Of a stretch of 64,000 bases of DNA, positions 12,670-22,199 are shown piece by piece (the first letter of the stretch is position 1; each line of letters begins with the position of its first letter). Both the position numbers and the translations under genes were made by a program. The notes under the pieces are model-generated. The model worked only from the letters and a program-made list of their open reading frames with translations. It ran no database searches and was not told the DNA's origin. The stretch comes from Cymbidium sinense (taxonomy: Eukaryota; Streptophyta; Magnoliopsida; Asparagales; Orchidaceae): assembly GCA_021442155.1 (NCBI GenBank), contig CM038221.1, forward strand, positions 47,625,648 to 47,689,647, in the 5' to 3' direction.

Positions 12670-13586
12670 CATTTAGCACATTCCACATGTGCTAAGTTGG
12701 AGTTTCCAATTTTCTAAAAGCAATATCATACACAAAAATCCCATTTTTGAGAATCAATATATATAATTAAATTCCATTTAACATACCTAAATTTGTTAAG
12801 TGGAGCACCCCTTTTCAAAATCAAAACAAAATCAAAACACATTTCGATTCCATTTGACATACCCAAATTTATTAAATGAGAATTCACCTTTTCAAAAATC
12901 AAAACAAATTGAACTTTACTTAACATACCCGCATTTGCTAAGTAAAAGTTCCCTTCTCAAAATCACAAATAAATCAAATATAATTGAACACTATTTGACA
13001 TACCCAAATTTGTCAAATGAGAGTTACATCTTTCAAAATTGAAAACAAATTGAACTCTATTTAACATACCACATTTGTTAAATAGAAGTTCCCTTATTTC
13101 AAAACAAAACTAAACAAACTCATCAAACACACTTGAGCCTTACTTAACATACCTAAATTTGTTAAGTAAATGTCTCATTTTTCAAATCAAATCTAAATAC
13201 ATCAAACACATTTGGGCCTTACTTAGCATACTTAAATTTGCTAAATAGAGACCCCATTTTCAAAACAAATTAAATATATGACACACACATCAGAACAAAC
13301 CAAAATGTTTTAAAAAATATTTTCAAACATACACTGAAGTCTCATTTAGCATATCCAAATTTGCTAAGTAAAGATTTCAAACATCAAATCAAAATTTTCA
13401 AACAAAGGATAAACAAAACAAATACATCTCCAAAGCCTCTCCAAAATGGAATGAACCTCATTCAACATACTCAAATTGGTTGAATGAAGGTTCTAAATCA
13501 AAATCAAAATTCAATGGCAAAGTCTCTCCTCAAATCTCTTAAATTCAATGAATCCCACTTAGCATACTTAATTTTGGTAAGTGTGG
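12670..13586 (+). repeat. Array of eleven degenerate hairpin repeats with co-varying stems
   Basis: Eleven short inverted repeats lie at about 12670, 12774, 12850, 12917, 12992, 13057, 13140, 13219, 13342, 13458 and 13554. Each is a 7-10-base arm, a conserved loop close to TACCCAAATT, and the complementary arm. Arm sequence changes from unit to unit while pairing is mostly kept: CTATTTAACA with TGTTAAATAG, TTACTTAACA with TGTTAAGTAA, TCATTCAAC with GTTGAATGA, TATTTGACA with TGTCAAATG. Several remaining mismatches are G-T wobbles. Spacing varies from about 67 to 123 bases. The array lies between the primer-site-like motif and gag, so it would be in the RNA leader of the element. Function unknown. 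Confidence 0.8.
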
Positions 13587-14065
13587 GTTCAAAATTTCAA
13601 GTTAATATCAAAATTAATTTTGAAGACGAAGCGTGGGTCTGACCGCTTTATATTTCAACAAATGCGGATATTAGACGGTTCTTTCAGCCTTCATATATTA
13701 TCCCCCAAAGAAGTTTTTTTTCTTCCTTCCACAGATCCGCCTTGGATCAGGCCAATGTCACCTTGACCGATACCACCCACCTGATTTACTTTGGCCACGA
13801 TTTTGACTGAGTTTGAGTTACTTGTGAGGGGACAGCCCTCAAAATGGTCAGCATGGATGAGGTGGCAAGACAGATGCCACTTATCCTCTTTGACATTCCG
13901 ACTCAAGTTCCCCATTGAAGAGAAGGTCGCCGTGGTTCCCACTGACGACGATCAATGCCGCCTACTTCAGATGGGTTCAATGATCCCTATAAGCCCACGC
14001 CGAGTTAGCACCTCTTTGGTCCCCTCAAAGGGGAAAATATTGGCATATGAGATAGTTTCCTACCT

Positions 14066-14536
14066 TTGAGGTTCCGATTCACCGCTCTCCACACCCAACG
14101 CCATAATAAAAATAAGAAGATCAAGCGACATCACAAGAGAGTAGCTGGGGAGATCAACGCTGCCTCCCACATTGCCGAGGAAGGTTCTTCACGGAAGGTC
14201 TCCCCTTTCTTGGGTGGTAGATTCCATCCCCTCTCGGATGGAGAGGATGATGTTAGGAGGATTGCTGCATCAACTCTACCACCAGCTCATTACGAGATAC
14301 CAGCTAGGGAGAGGAGGAAACCCTATTATGGTCTCAGGATAATTCTACGCCAAGTCGGTAGAGCTTATGGACACTCAGAGTCCAGTACATTATTTGATTC
14401 TAGGTCAGTGATTCCCCGTAGTTTCAATGGTCAGATATGCAAGGAGAGGGCCACTGAGGCCAAAGTAGAAATGAAGCAGAGAGATAGGTATGCTCGCCAG
14501 CCCTCCACCCTTGTTGATTTTCGATCGGGCCACTAG
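14066..14536 (+). CDS. Unassigned 156-residue open frame upstream of gag (retroelement)
   Basis: This is an uninterrupted frame in a more GC-balanced stretch (about 13600-15600) between the hairpin array and the recognisable gag core. The product is basic and rich in Arg, Lys and Ser, begins with several His and Lys residues, and has no motif I can name. A further open stretch in another frame (13791-14069) ends just before it, so the two may be one gag N-terminal region split by a frameshift. Its position fits the disordered N-terminus of a Tat-type Gag. No functional claim is made. Confidence 0.35.
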   Translation: MRFRFTALHTQRHNKNKKIKRHHKRVAGEINAASHIAEEGSSRKVSPFLGGRFHPLSDGEDDVRRIAASTLPPAHYEIPARERRKPYYGLRIILRQVGRAYGHSESSTLFDSRSVIPRSFNGQICKERATEAKVEMKQRDRYARQPSTLVDFRSGH

Positions 14537-15553
14537 AATCGTATTGATAGTATAATTCAGACACACCACTGTAGAGGAGAGTCCTAATGGAGAGGTAGTC
14601 GGTGTCACCACCATCATATCGCTACACTCCCCATTCACCGTCACCCAAGTTCCCCCTTCCACAATTCCCTCCAAGATTCAATAATCTGCATCCGGGGAGA
14701 AGAGATCCCCATTGTTGATCCCGCCATTTTGGGATCCTACTCCATCTTGCCATTAGGCTGAGGTGGTTTTATACAACCTTCCACTTGTAGCCAAGATGGA
14801 GTGACAACCCAAAAAGCTCGCGGATCGCACCATCTCTCGTAGTAAATGCAGAAGGGGGGGGGGGAAATGACGACAATCCCATGGTAGTGGATCCTCCTAA
14901 TGAGTCCACCCACCCATTTAGTAGGAAGTGTCAGATGCATAGAGTCAGACGAACACATCCTTACAGCAGTCGGTGATACCCGAGTGAGACGCTTTAAATG
15001 ACATTCTAGCATACTACTTTGCTGAAAAGAAATGGATTCTTGGGAGCGGTCATTTAGATCAGGAGGAGGGTAGGGTTGTCTTCGACCTCGATGAGGATGA
15101 TCTATTTGAGGACTCAATAGAGGTCCATATGGTTGATACCCGAGGATCCCTTCTTAGAGATCATCATAATCAGGAAGGTATTATGACTAAAGAGGATGAC
15201 ACCGCTCATTCAACCCAATACCTCCTCCAACAGCTTAAGCAAAGGGCGAGCAGGTTAGTAGAATGGAGAGGATGATTGAAGACTTGTTAGGTGTAGTTCT
15301 AGCACTTCAAAACTAAGCTCTAACATCACAACCTAGTCCTATGGAGGCCGATCGACCTGATCTCCTACATGTTTTAGATCCTCCCAAGAGTGCATTTCCC
15401 ATAGATCAGGATAGTGGAATCCTGCATAGGAAGGTCGTAGATAGTACCTCAGTGCAGGAGAAAGACCTCAAATAAATGGTGGAACAGTAAGCGAGGGAAG
15501 GGCTAGCGCAAGCCCGGGGTACTTCATCCGTTCTAAAGGGTAGACCCTTCCCA

Positions 15554-16047
15554 GAAGAATTTGACACAGTCCAGTACCCCAAAGGGTTTGTGACACCTTC
15601 TTTCAAGATCTTGGATGGAAACCCTCGATAGATATAGCACTTTAGACTTTATTGCAACATGAGGCATGCACTTCTTTTCGCTTGTTCATCAATAGTCTGT
15701 CGAGGATAGCATTCAAATGGTATGCTGAATTGCTCAACGGTTTGGTAAAGACATTTGCTGAGTTGGAGTAACTCTTCATTAAGAGGTTTGTTGGAGCTTA
15801 TCAAAGGGTAATTGTAGATGGCCTTGTTGTGGCACAACAAAATACTAATGAGTCCCTCATTGATTATATTCTCATGTGGTGAAACTTGAGTATAAAATAC
15901 GAACCACAACTGTCTGAATAACATGTCATAAAAATTCTTCTTAAGAGTATTCATGACCCGATTACTTTCATGCTCAAGGAATTTACTATCAAAATCTTTG
16001 AAAAACTTATCAACAAGGCGGCTGGTCTGCAAGGAGAAGTCAAATAG
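15554..16047 (+). pseudogene. Retrotransposon Gag core (PF03732-like), broken
   Basis: The frame beginning at 15667 reads through the Gag core: LFINSLSRIAFKWYAELLNG, then a stretch ending FIKRFVGAYQ, then NESLIDYI. This matches the usual plant gypsy Gag pattern of a small hydrophobic residue, A-x-x-W/Y-y, LF-x-x-F, and then a repeated ES-L-x-Y box. It carries internal stops after AELE, after LMW and after QLSE before ending at 16047. Upstream at 15554 the family-typical run FVTPSFKILDGNPR is in another frame, so at least one frameshift separates the parts. The protein would package element RNA if intact. Nearest known group: Tat/Ogre Ty3/gypsy. Confidence 0.75.
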
Positions 16048-16390
16048 TTACATTTTCAAGGCCAGTCCTCCAAGTATAAGTTGTAGAAAGCTTTTGAGAA
16101 GAAGCCAGGGCCAAAAATATCAATTGATAAGGGGAAGCAACCGGCCAGAGTTCTGTTTGAGAGACCTCGAGCTCAGCAGCCTCAACTTTCACCTCCTCTA
16201 CCATCGCCATGACATTCACCACATAGTCTATGGCCTTCAACTCCTCACCATATACTCGATCTGAGATTCCATCCACCACCTGTATTACTCTTTTGGATAA
16301 ACTAAAGCCCCTTATTCATTTAAGAGGGAGGTAATCAAAAGATCTTTAAAAACCTCTTAAAGAAGCCTGATTTAAGCTACCCGAGCCTAA

Positions 16391-16550
16391 GAAGCCGGAA
16401 GAAGTGGGCAAGAGTGATGATCATAACTTTTGCCCATACCATCGCATGTTAGGCCATGTCTTAGAGGATTGTTTCACCTTCAAGGACTGGCTTGAGCACA
16501 ACTACAAGTCAGGTGCCATAATTATCCCTAAGGATTACTTATTAAAATAA
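16391..16550 (+). pseudogene. Gag zinc-knuckle segment with a C-x2-H-x4-H-x4-C pattern
   Basis: The frame contains FCPYHRMLGHVLEDCFTFKD, ending at the TAA at 16548-16550. The metal-ligand spacing is C-x2-H-x4-H-x4-C, where ordinary retroviral knuckles are C-x2-C-x4-H-x4-C. From memory, this CPYH-GH-EDC form is common in Tat-type Gags. The segment follows the Gag core after about 350 bases that hold stops in this frame, so the chain is broken between them. Confidence 0.7.
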
Positions 16551-16772
16551 ACCTCTAGTTCTGTTAGAGTAATCATTGGGGATATATGTGGTCCTCTTAA
16601 GATAAAAGAAGGTTGAGATATTTTCTTATCTCGAACTTCTAAGAAAATTATTTCTAAGATCAAGAAACTCTCCTTGCAGGTGCCTGAGGCGGCTCAAACC
16701 TCCAACACCAAAGAAGGTTTGCAAGTTGTCGAAAATAACATAAGGAAAGTGGGAGCTTAAGATGCCCCTCAC

Positions 16773-17633
16773 TTGTCCTCGGATAGGCCAAGATCTCAAC
16801 CATCGACGAGGCGCCTTCCATCATTGCAGCTACTACCACTTCATCCAATGCTTCTTCTTCTAGTAGACATTGTATCTGCGGACAAGGGCATTAAACTACT
16901 CGCTCTGCTTACTTTACTTGATTTCTATCATGCACATCCATTTAAAAAGAAATCAATGAAGAAGGCAGATCCCACTTATATCTTCTCTACTTTTGATAGT
17001 CTTGATGATCTCATTTCAATCGGCTCTCCAAGTCTAAATAATAACAATAATAGCACAAATAATTTTGATCCTTTCTCTTATGATTCAGAATTGGACTTTC
17101 CTTTTCTGAATCAATCGTGTTCACCCATTGAGATTAACTTGGAGTCATCTGACACTAAGGGTCTCATAGGAGAAGTTGTATGTATACCCGATGAGCAGGT
17201 AGAACTTTCTATTAGCCCGCTACATGAAGTCACTGAAGTCAACCTACGTAATAGCAAAGTTCTACCTCATAGGATAGCATCTCAAGATAAGAGTAAACAA
17301 GTCATTAGATCTAATGAGCAGATAGCCCCTCCACAAGATGCTCCAACCATGGACATGCTTGTGGAGGACTAATCTAAAGTGGATTACAACTTCCTTGCCC
17401 ACCTAAGAAAGCTGTCAGTTAAACTAAGCATATATGACACCCTCATCTTATCGAAAGAGATGAGGGAATATCCAATAAAGGCTCTACTTAATCTTAATAT
17501 TTGCTTAGCTCAGTTGATCGCTACTAGAAAGGAGGCTCATTATTCAAAAAATGTCCCAAGAGTCACATTCAGCAATGAAGATGTGGGCTTTGAAAATTTG
17601 CCACCAACCTCTTCAATGAAAAGAGTGATTTAA
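16773..17633 (+). pseudogene. Gag C-terminus to protease linker of a Tat-type element, pol lost
   Basis: Two open stretches, 16773-17372 and 17373-17633, are in one frame and separated only by the TAA at 17370-17372, so they form one 286-codon reading interrupted by a single stop. The first part is acidic with an Asn-rich run. The second holds NFLAHLRKLSVKLSIYDTLI, then KEAHYSKNVPRVTFSNED. This resembles the linker that in Tat/Ogre polyproteins comes just before the aspartic protease. It stops at 17631-17633, after which no protease, RT or integrase is found. The same truncated end is present at about 62865-62925 inverted, so the loss probably happened before the copies spread. Confidence 0.7.
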
Positions 17634-18720
17634 GTGTCGGTGTAATTTTCAGAAGGCAGATGAAATAGTATATAAAACACTATCCAGAGATTTAGCCCTC
17701 ATTTTGCGAGGACTTTAGATCTGGTTTTAGGTTTCCTATAGCACAAGCACCTATAGTTAATTACCCTCTCGGTCGAGAGAGAACTTTCGATTAAGGATAG
17801 TTGGTCGCTTAGTGTGCGATATAATAACAACATGGAGTTTTGGAATTTAGATTTATGAAATTTATCATATTTAACTTAAAGCGGATGGTTGGGAACGATG
17901 ACATGCCGATCTAGATCTCATGGTTCATTATCCGTCAGTGGTCCCTGGCCTACTTAGAGGAGGTAGAATGACCCAACCCGACCGAATGATCCTTATCAAA
18001 CACATGGGTTACGTCATCCAAGAAATCAGACTGGGGTGGTGTTTATCTAAGGAGACAAGTTTAAGTCTACCTAACTGAGAGCTTTTGCCCAATCAAGTAT
18101 ACCCATGGTTCATAACTCAAAAGATAGAGTCATTGGGGAGCATAGTGATGTCGACCGTAATATAATGGTTCCATTTGGCAACCACCGGAGGGACTCGGTC
18201 ATAATCAATCATGTGGAGCTCATCGGCCAGCACGCCAAATGAGGACACGTGTCCTGCGGCATGAGAGATTTTGTATACTTGATTTGACTTTGGCTCATTT
18301 ATGAGCTAGAGTTTTCTTAATTTGTCATCACAAACTATGTGGAAAGTGGATAGAATGGAGTTTACTTTAAGCTTTTAGATTGAATTTCATTTAGACATTT
18401 GTAGCTTAATGATATTTTAAATTTTACATTTAGATTGATATTCAATCTAAGTTAATTTGTTTTGAAATTATAATCATATTTTGATTGAAGTATCCCTCCG
18501 GTTAAAATTTTATTTAACACCCATCATCGGATGGTTTATTATTTCGTTATTTGATCGTCAATTTCTATTAATTTAATAATAGATCGATCTACGTCATAAA
18601 ATTCTCAAATATTTTACTAAGTTGGAATTCTTATAATAGATTTTTATATTTTGTTAACTCGGACCCAGTCCTAAGACTAAACCGGGAATCAACCCGCGCA
18701 GCATCCTCAGACACTAAATT
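17634..18720 (+). mobile_element. 3' non-coding part of the gag-only element (second copy at 61.7-62.9 kb)
   Basis: This sequence matches 61690-62860 inverted. Shared blocks in order: TTTTCAGAAGGCAGATGA, GGACTTTAGATCTGGTTT, GGTTCATAACTCAAAAG (one base differs in the other copy), and a block around GACCCAGTCCTAA near 18665. It holds no coding frame. It may be the 3' untranslated region plus part of a 3' LTR; no terminal repeat pairing with 8784-12058 was found, so the 3' LTR is either missing or not recognisable. Confidence 0.6.
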
Positions 18721-19033
18721 TAAGCATTCAACATAGTATCGGGGCCCATGCGGGTGTATTTAAGAATGCTTGCACACTTTTGAGGAATTAAATTTGAGTT
18801 TTAATCATACTTTATAATATGTGCAATTTAATTGAATCCTTAATTAACGTCTTTTGTTCAGTATGATATGGAATCTGTAATATATTTTAACTTATTACTT
18901 TTAACTTGATTCCATTTTTAATTCCTAACAAGATGCGCTTTCAAAAATTTTGGCTTTATTTGGGTGGAGAAATTCTTCTATATATGATTTATTTTATTTA
19001 AGCGGGCCCTATAGAGCATTTTTTTTTCTATCT

Positions 19034-19136
19034 ATAAATACACAGACTATTTAGTTCATTTTCATTCAGATTCATTCAGCCCTGTTAAGTCATTTGAAGG
19101 CTCTGAGTGTGAGAAAGTTCTGCTTGCCTTTTAGGG
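19034..19136 (+). promoter_or_regulatory. Candidate TATA promoter with leader and splice-donor-like site
   Basis: CTATCTATAAATACACAG at about 19030-19047 is a good TATA-box context. A leader follows with a CATTCAGATTCATTCAGCCC stretch, and TTTTAGGGTAAGATTC near 19132 could serve as a 5' splice site. No downstream exon was recognised. It may be an LTR promoter remnant. The assignment rests only on motif shape. Confidence 0.3.
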
Positions 19137-19210
19137 TAAGATTCTACCCCATATGTCCCCTCTTTTTTAATTCATTTTATTTTACAAATTTTTCTTTTGT
19201 TTCTTAATAC

Positions 19211-19257
19211 TTATATATATATATATATATATATATGTTATATATATATATATATAG
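19211..19257. repeat. (AT)n microsatellite
   Basis: Alternating TA, broken once by GTT near 19237. Confidence 0.9.
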
Positions 19258-19637
19258 TTTATGAAACCTTGCTTATTATTTTTTTATTTAAGTTATATTT
19301 AGATTATACTTAAGTTCATTTGAGTCTATTATTAGTCCAAAATTCAGCCTTCTAGTCTCCCACATAAGAGACGGGGCTATTTTGACATATCCACACGCTT
19401 CTAAGCAATGGCCGGTAGTTTCACAACACGAATCTTCAATCTCACCACTCTCTTCTAAGCGCAATGGGGTCTTCAAATATACCTGCATAATATGAAATAC
19501 ATACACGCATACATTCATGTATATACACATCACATTATACTTATCCAAGGGTAACACAAGACATTGGAATATGACAAGTCTCTTTTTGAATAGATTTAAA
19601 TAAAATATATATTTTTTGGATTTGTAGAAGTGGCTCG

Positions 19638-19745
19638 GGTAGAGAGAGAAAGAGATAGAGAGAGAGAGAAAGAGATGGAGAGAGAGAGAGAGAGACATCA
19701 ACTCTCTTCTTTTTTTCTTTTTTTTGTTTTATTTTCTGTAGATCA

Positions 19746-19781
<36 letters not shown>
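19638..19781. repeat. (GA)n microsatellite pair around a pyrimidine-rich spacer
   Basis: Imperfect GA repeats run from 19638 to 19694. A short spacer with TTTTTTTCTTTTTTTTG follows, then a cleaner (AG)n tract at about 19748-19780. Open frames across it on both strands are low-complexity Ser-Leu or Arg-Glu repeats and are not genes. Confidence 0.9.
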
Positions 19782-19785
<4 letters not shown>

Positions 19786-22199
19786 AACTTAGAAGATATG
19801 ATGTCAATTGTATCATACTAATTCAAAATATTAAATCTTTTCTATTATAAATGTTATAATCATGTTGTGGGAGCCAAATTAGAATGTCTTGAGTTCAAAT
19901 ACTACACTACACCATAATAATGTCTCATCTTATAGATTTGAGAGTTAAAAAAAAGATTACAATTTTATAAATAATTTTTATTTTATTTGCTATAAATGTC
20001 CTTTATTAATTTAGTGGCTACTATATACATGTATGAAATAATGTAGTTACAATTGATATTAAGTTACAAATAATGTAGTATCATATTCAATAGATATTGA
20101 TTTTTTGAAGAGAATTCATTACAATTTATATAAAGCTTTGAGATAATGGATAACTAAATTTGTGTTTCTTCTTAAAAAAATATTACCCTAACTCAATGAG
20201 ATCCACTATAATGTATGAGTAGCAATAGGACATTATATGGGCCATTTAAATATTATCTAGAATAAATTTTTGGATGCATTACTTCAATAAATAAATTTAT
20301 TACTAAAATCAAATTTGAGCACGTATGGTGCATATCTTTTGAGTATTATAAGCCATAGACCATCCTTAAAGAGTGCTACACTTATTCTTTGTTGGTCTAG
20401 TTGAGCTTTCGATGCTCTAACTTCTAACTTTCGTTTGAGCTAGATCAATCTTTTAAAGTTTACTAATTAAGATGATTTCTTGGACTAGAGAGCCAACCCT
20501 ACTATTACTATAAGGATTCAATATTTTCCATGTTTCACTATATATTATGATAAGTTATGATCCTAAAAAAAATTTATTTAGCACTCCTAGTATTAAAGAT
20601 GCTCCTAATCTTCTTTATTGGAGCAAGCTTTTGATACTTCTCTACTTGAGTATCATAGCACTTGCTTTTCTTTATCTCATCCTATACTTAGCTTATTAGT
20701 TAACTCAAATGAGAAGATGAATTCTATCACCCACACAACTCCTTTGGAGGCTTCACATTAATGTTTCTTGATCATTTGAGAATGCTCAAGTAAGGTGAGT
20801 AAAAGAAAGCAATTATTCTTTAATACTTGAAGGAAGGAGCAATATAATCACTTTTTGACCATCCTAAGTGTTTATGTTTTCTATAAATATAAATATGGAG
20901 CAATTGATTAATCATGAATCAACATAACTTTAAAATTGATTCAAATTGAGTTTTAGAAAGGTGATGATGCCAAACTCACTATCCAAGATATAGCTCTAGA
21001 ATAAAATTATATATTGATGGGTTCTAACTTACTAGAAGGGTAATTCAAAAATTTTCAACACTTTAGCACCAATATTATTCAAACTAATTATGTATGTATG
21101 CAAAAAAAAGAAATAATTAAAAGATTTAAGATTAGTTTGTGATCATTTTCTCACTTTTACTTCTGAAATCGGTGCCATATTTTCTTGCTATTTAAAAACA
21201 TATTATGATAAAAACTACTAAAAATCACATCTGTTAAAATATGATAATTATAAAAAAAAATATTTTATTTAATTTTTTCAAAAGATATTTATAATATTCA
21301 AAATAACTTTTAAGACATAATTTTTCTAATAATAATTTAAAATCACTCTTAAGAAAACCCCAAATGAACTCTTAGAGAGAATAAAATTAACAAAATCTGT
21401 ATGAATATTAGAACTTCCTGACCAAAAAATTAAATCATTACCTTATGAATCTTATGAAAATAAAAATCCTAAACTCTATACCCTAGAAAAAATTAAAGAA
21501 AATATAACACAAGATATAGTTAAAACTTAAAGCCTTCCTATAATAACAGCCAGTTACAGCCTAATGAAACTACATTGGCTTCAAACAGAAATAAAGCTTG
21601 ATAGAGTCGTGTAACACTAGTTCTGCTTTTCAATATTTTTCTGTGTCAAAATAATCTAAACAATCGACTATAGCAACTTTATTCTTTATTATTAACAAAT
21701 TATTTTAATCTATCAATTTCAAACAAAATTTGACCATTGATGTTATTTTAAAATATGTTTAATTAGTTCTTTTAAATGCACTTAAATTTATCTTTATTAT
21801 GAAAATAATCTCCCCCATAATAATTATTATTATTATTTTATGACATCTTCAAAAAAAAATATGACAAATTAGACATCCTAAAACATGAGATAATATGGCA
21901 ACAATGCAAGCATTGTTACTCCATCATCAATGCACAGCAATGAAGAAAGCAAGGAAACCAGACAAATATGCTTATATTAGTATGTAATAAAAAAAAAATC
22001 AATCAAAAAGCAATTTTTTAAAAAACACAAGAATACAAAGTCATGATCTGTACCAAAAACATGGCTGGCATGAAAGCTAAACTAAAATCAGAATAAATTA
22101 ATCTATTTATTTCTCATTCTCATAAACTTAACAAGGAAATAGAACACAGTTACAGTAAAGAATCACTGATTGTAACAGTTTACTAAAGTCAGCTGACCC

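Larger units (their letters stand above)
18720..22199. other. Intergenic AT-rich DNA
   Basis: Apart from the promoter-like site at 19034 and the microsatellites listed separately, I see no gene, RNA or element ends that I can defend here. Short A-runs and TA-rich stretches dominate 21100-22150. The last few hundred bases lie just 3' of PSF1 and probably contain its 3' UTR and polyadenylation region. Confidence 0.5.

Noticed and set aside
12800..13042. Open frame with repeated LTYPNLL-type peptide
   Set aside because: The peptide repeats only because the DNA hairpin units repeat; unit spacing is not a multiple of three across the array, so the frame is not maintained.
12670..13586. CRISPR-like array of short repeats with spacers
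   Set aside because: This is plant nuclear DNA, repeats are not identical, spacing varies from about 67 to 123 bases, and the stems co-vary instead of being copied.
14737..15117. 126-residue minus-strand frame
   Set aside because: It lies opposite the gag region of the plus-strand element and shows no recognisable domain; probably a shadow frame.
19541..19821. Ser-Leu-rich or Arg-Glu-rich frames
   Set aside because: They translate the (GA)n microsatellite.
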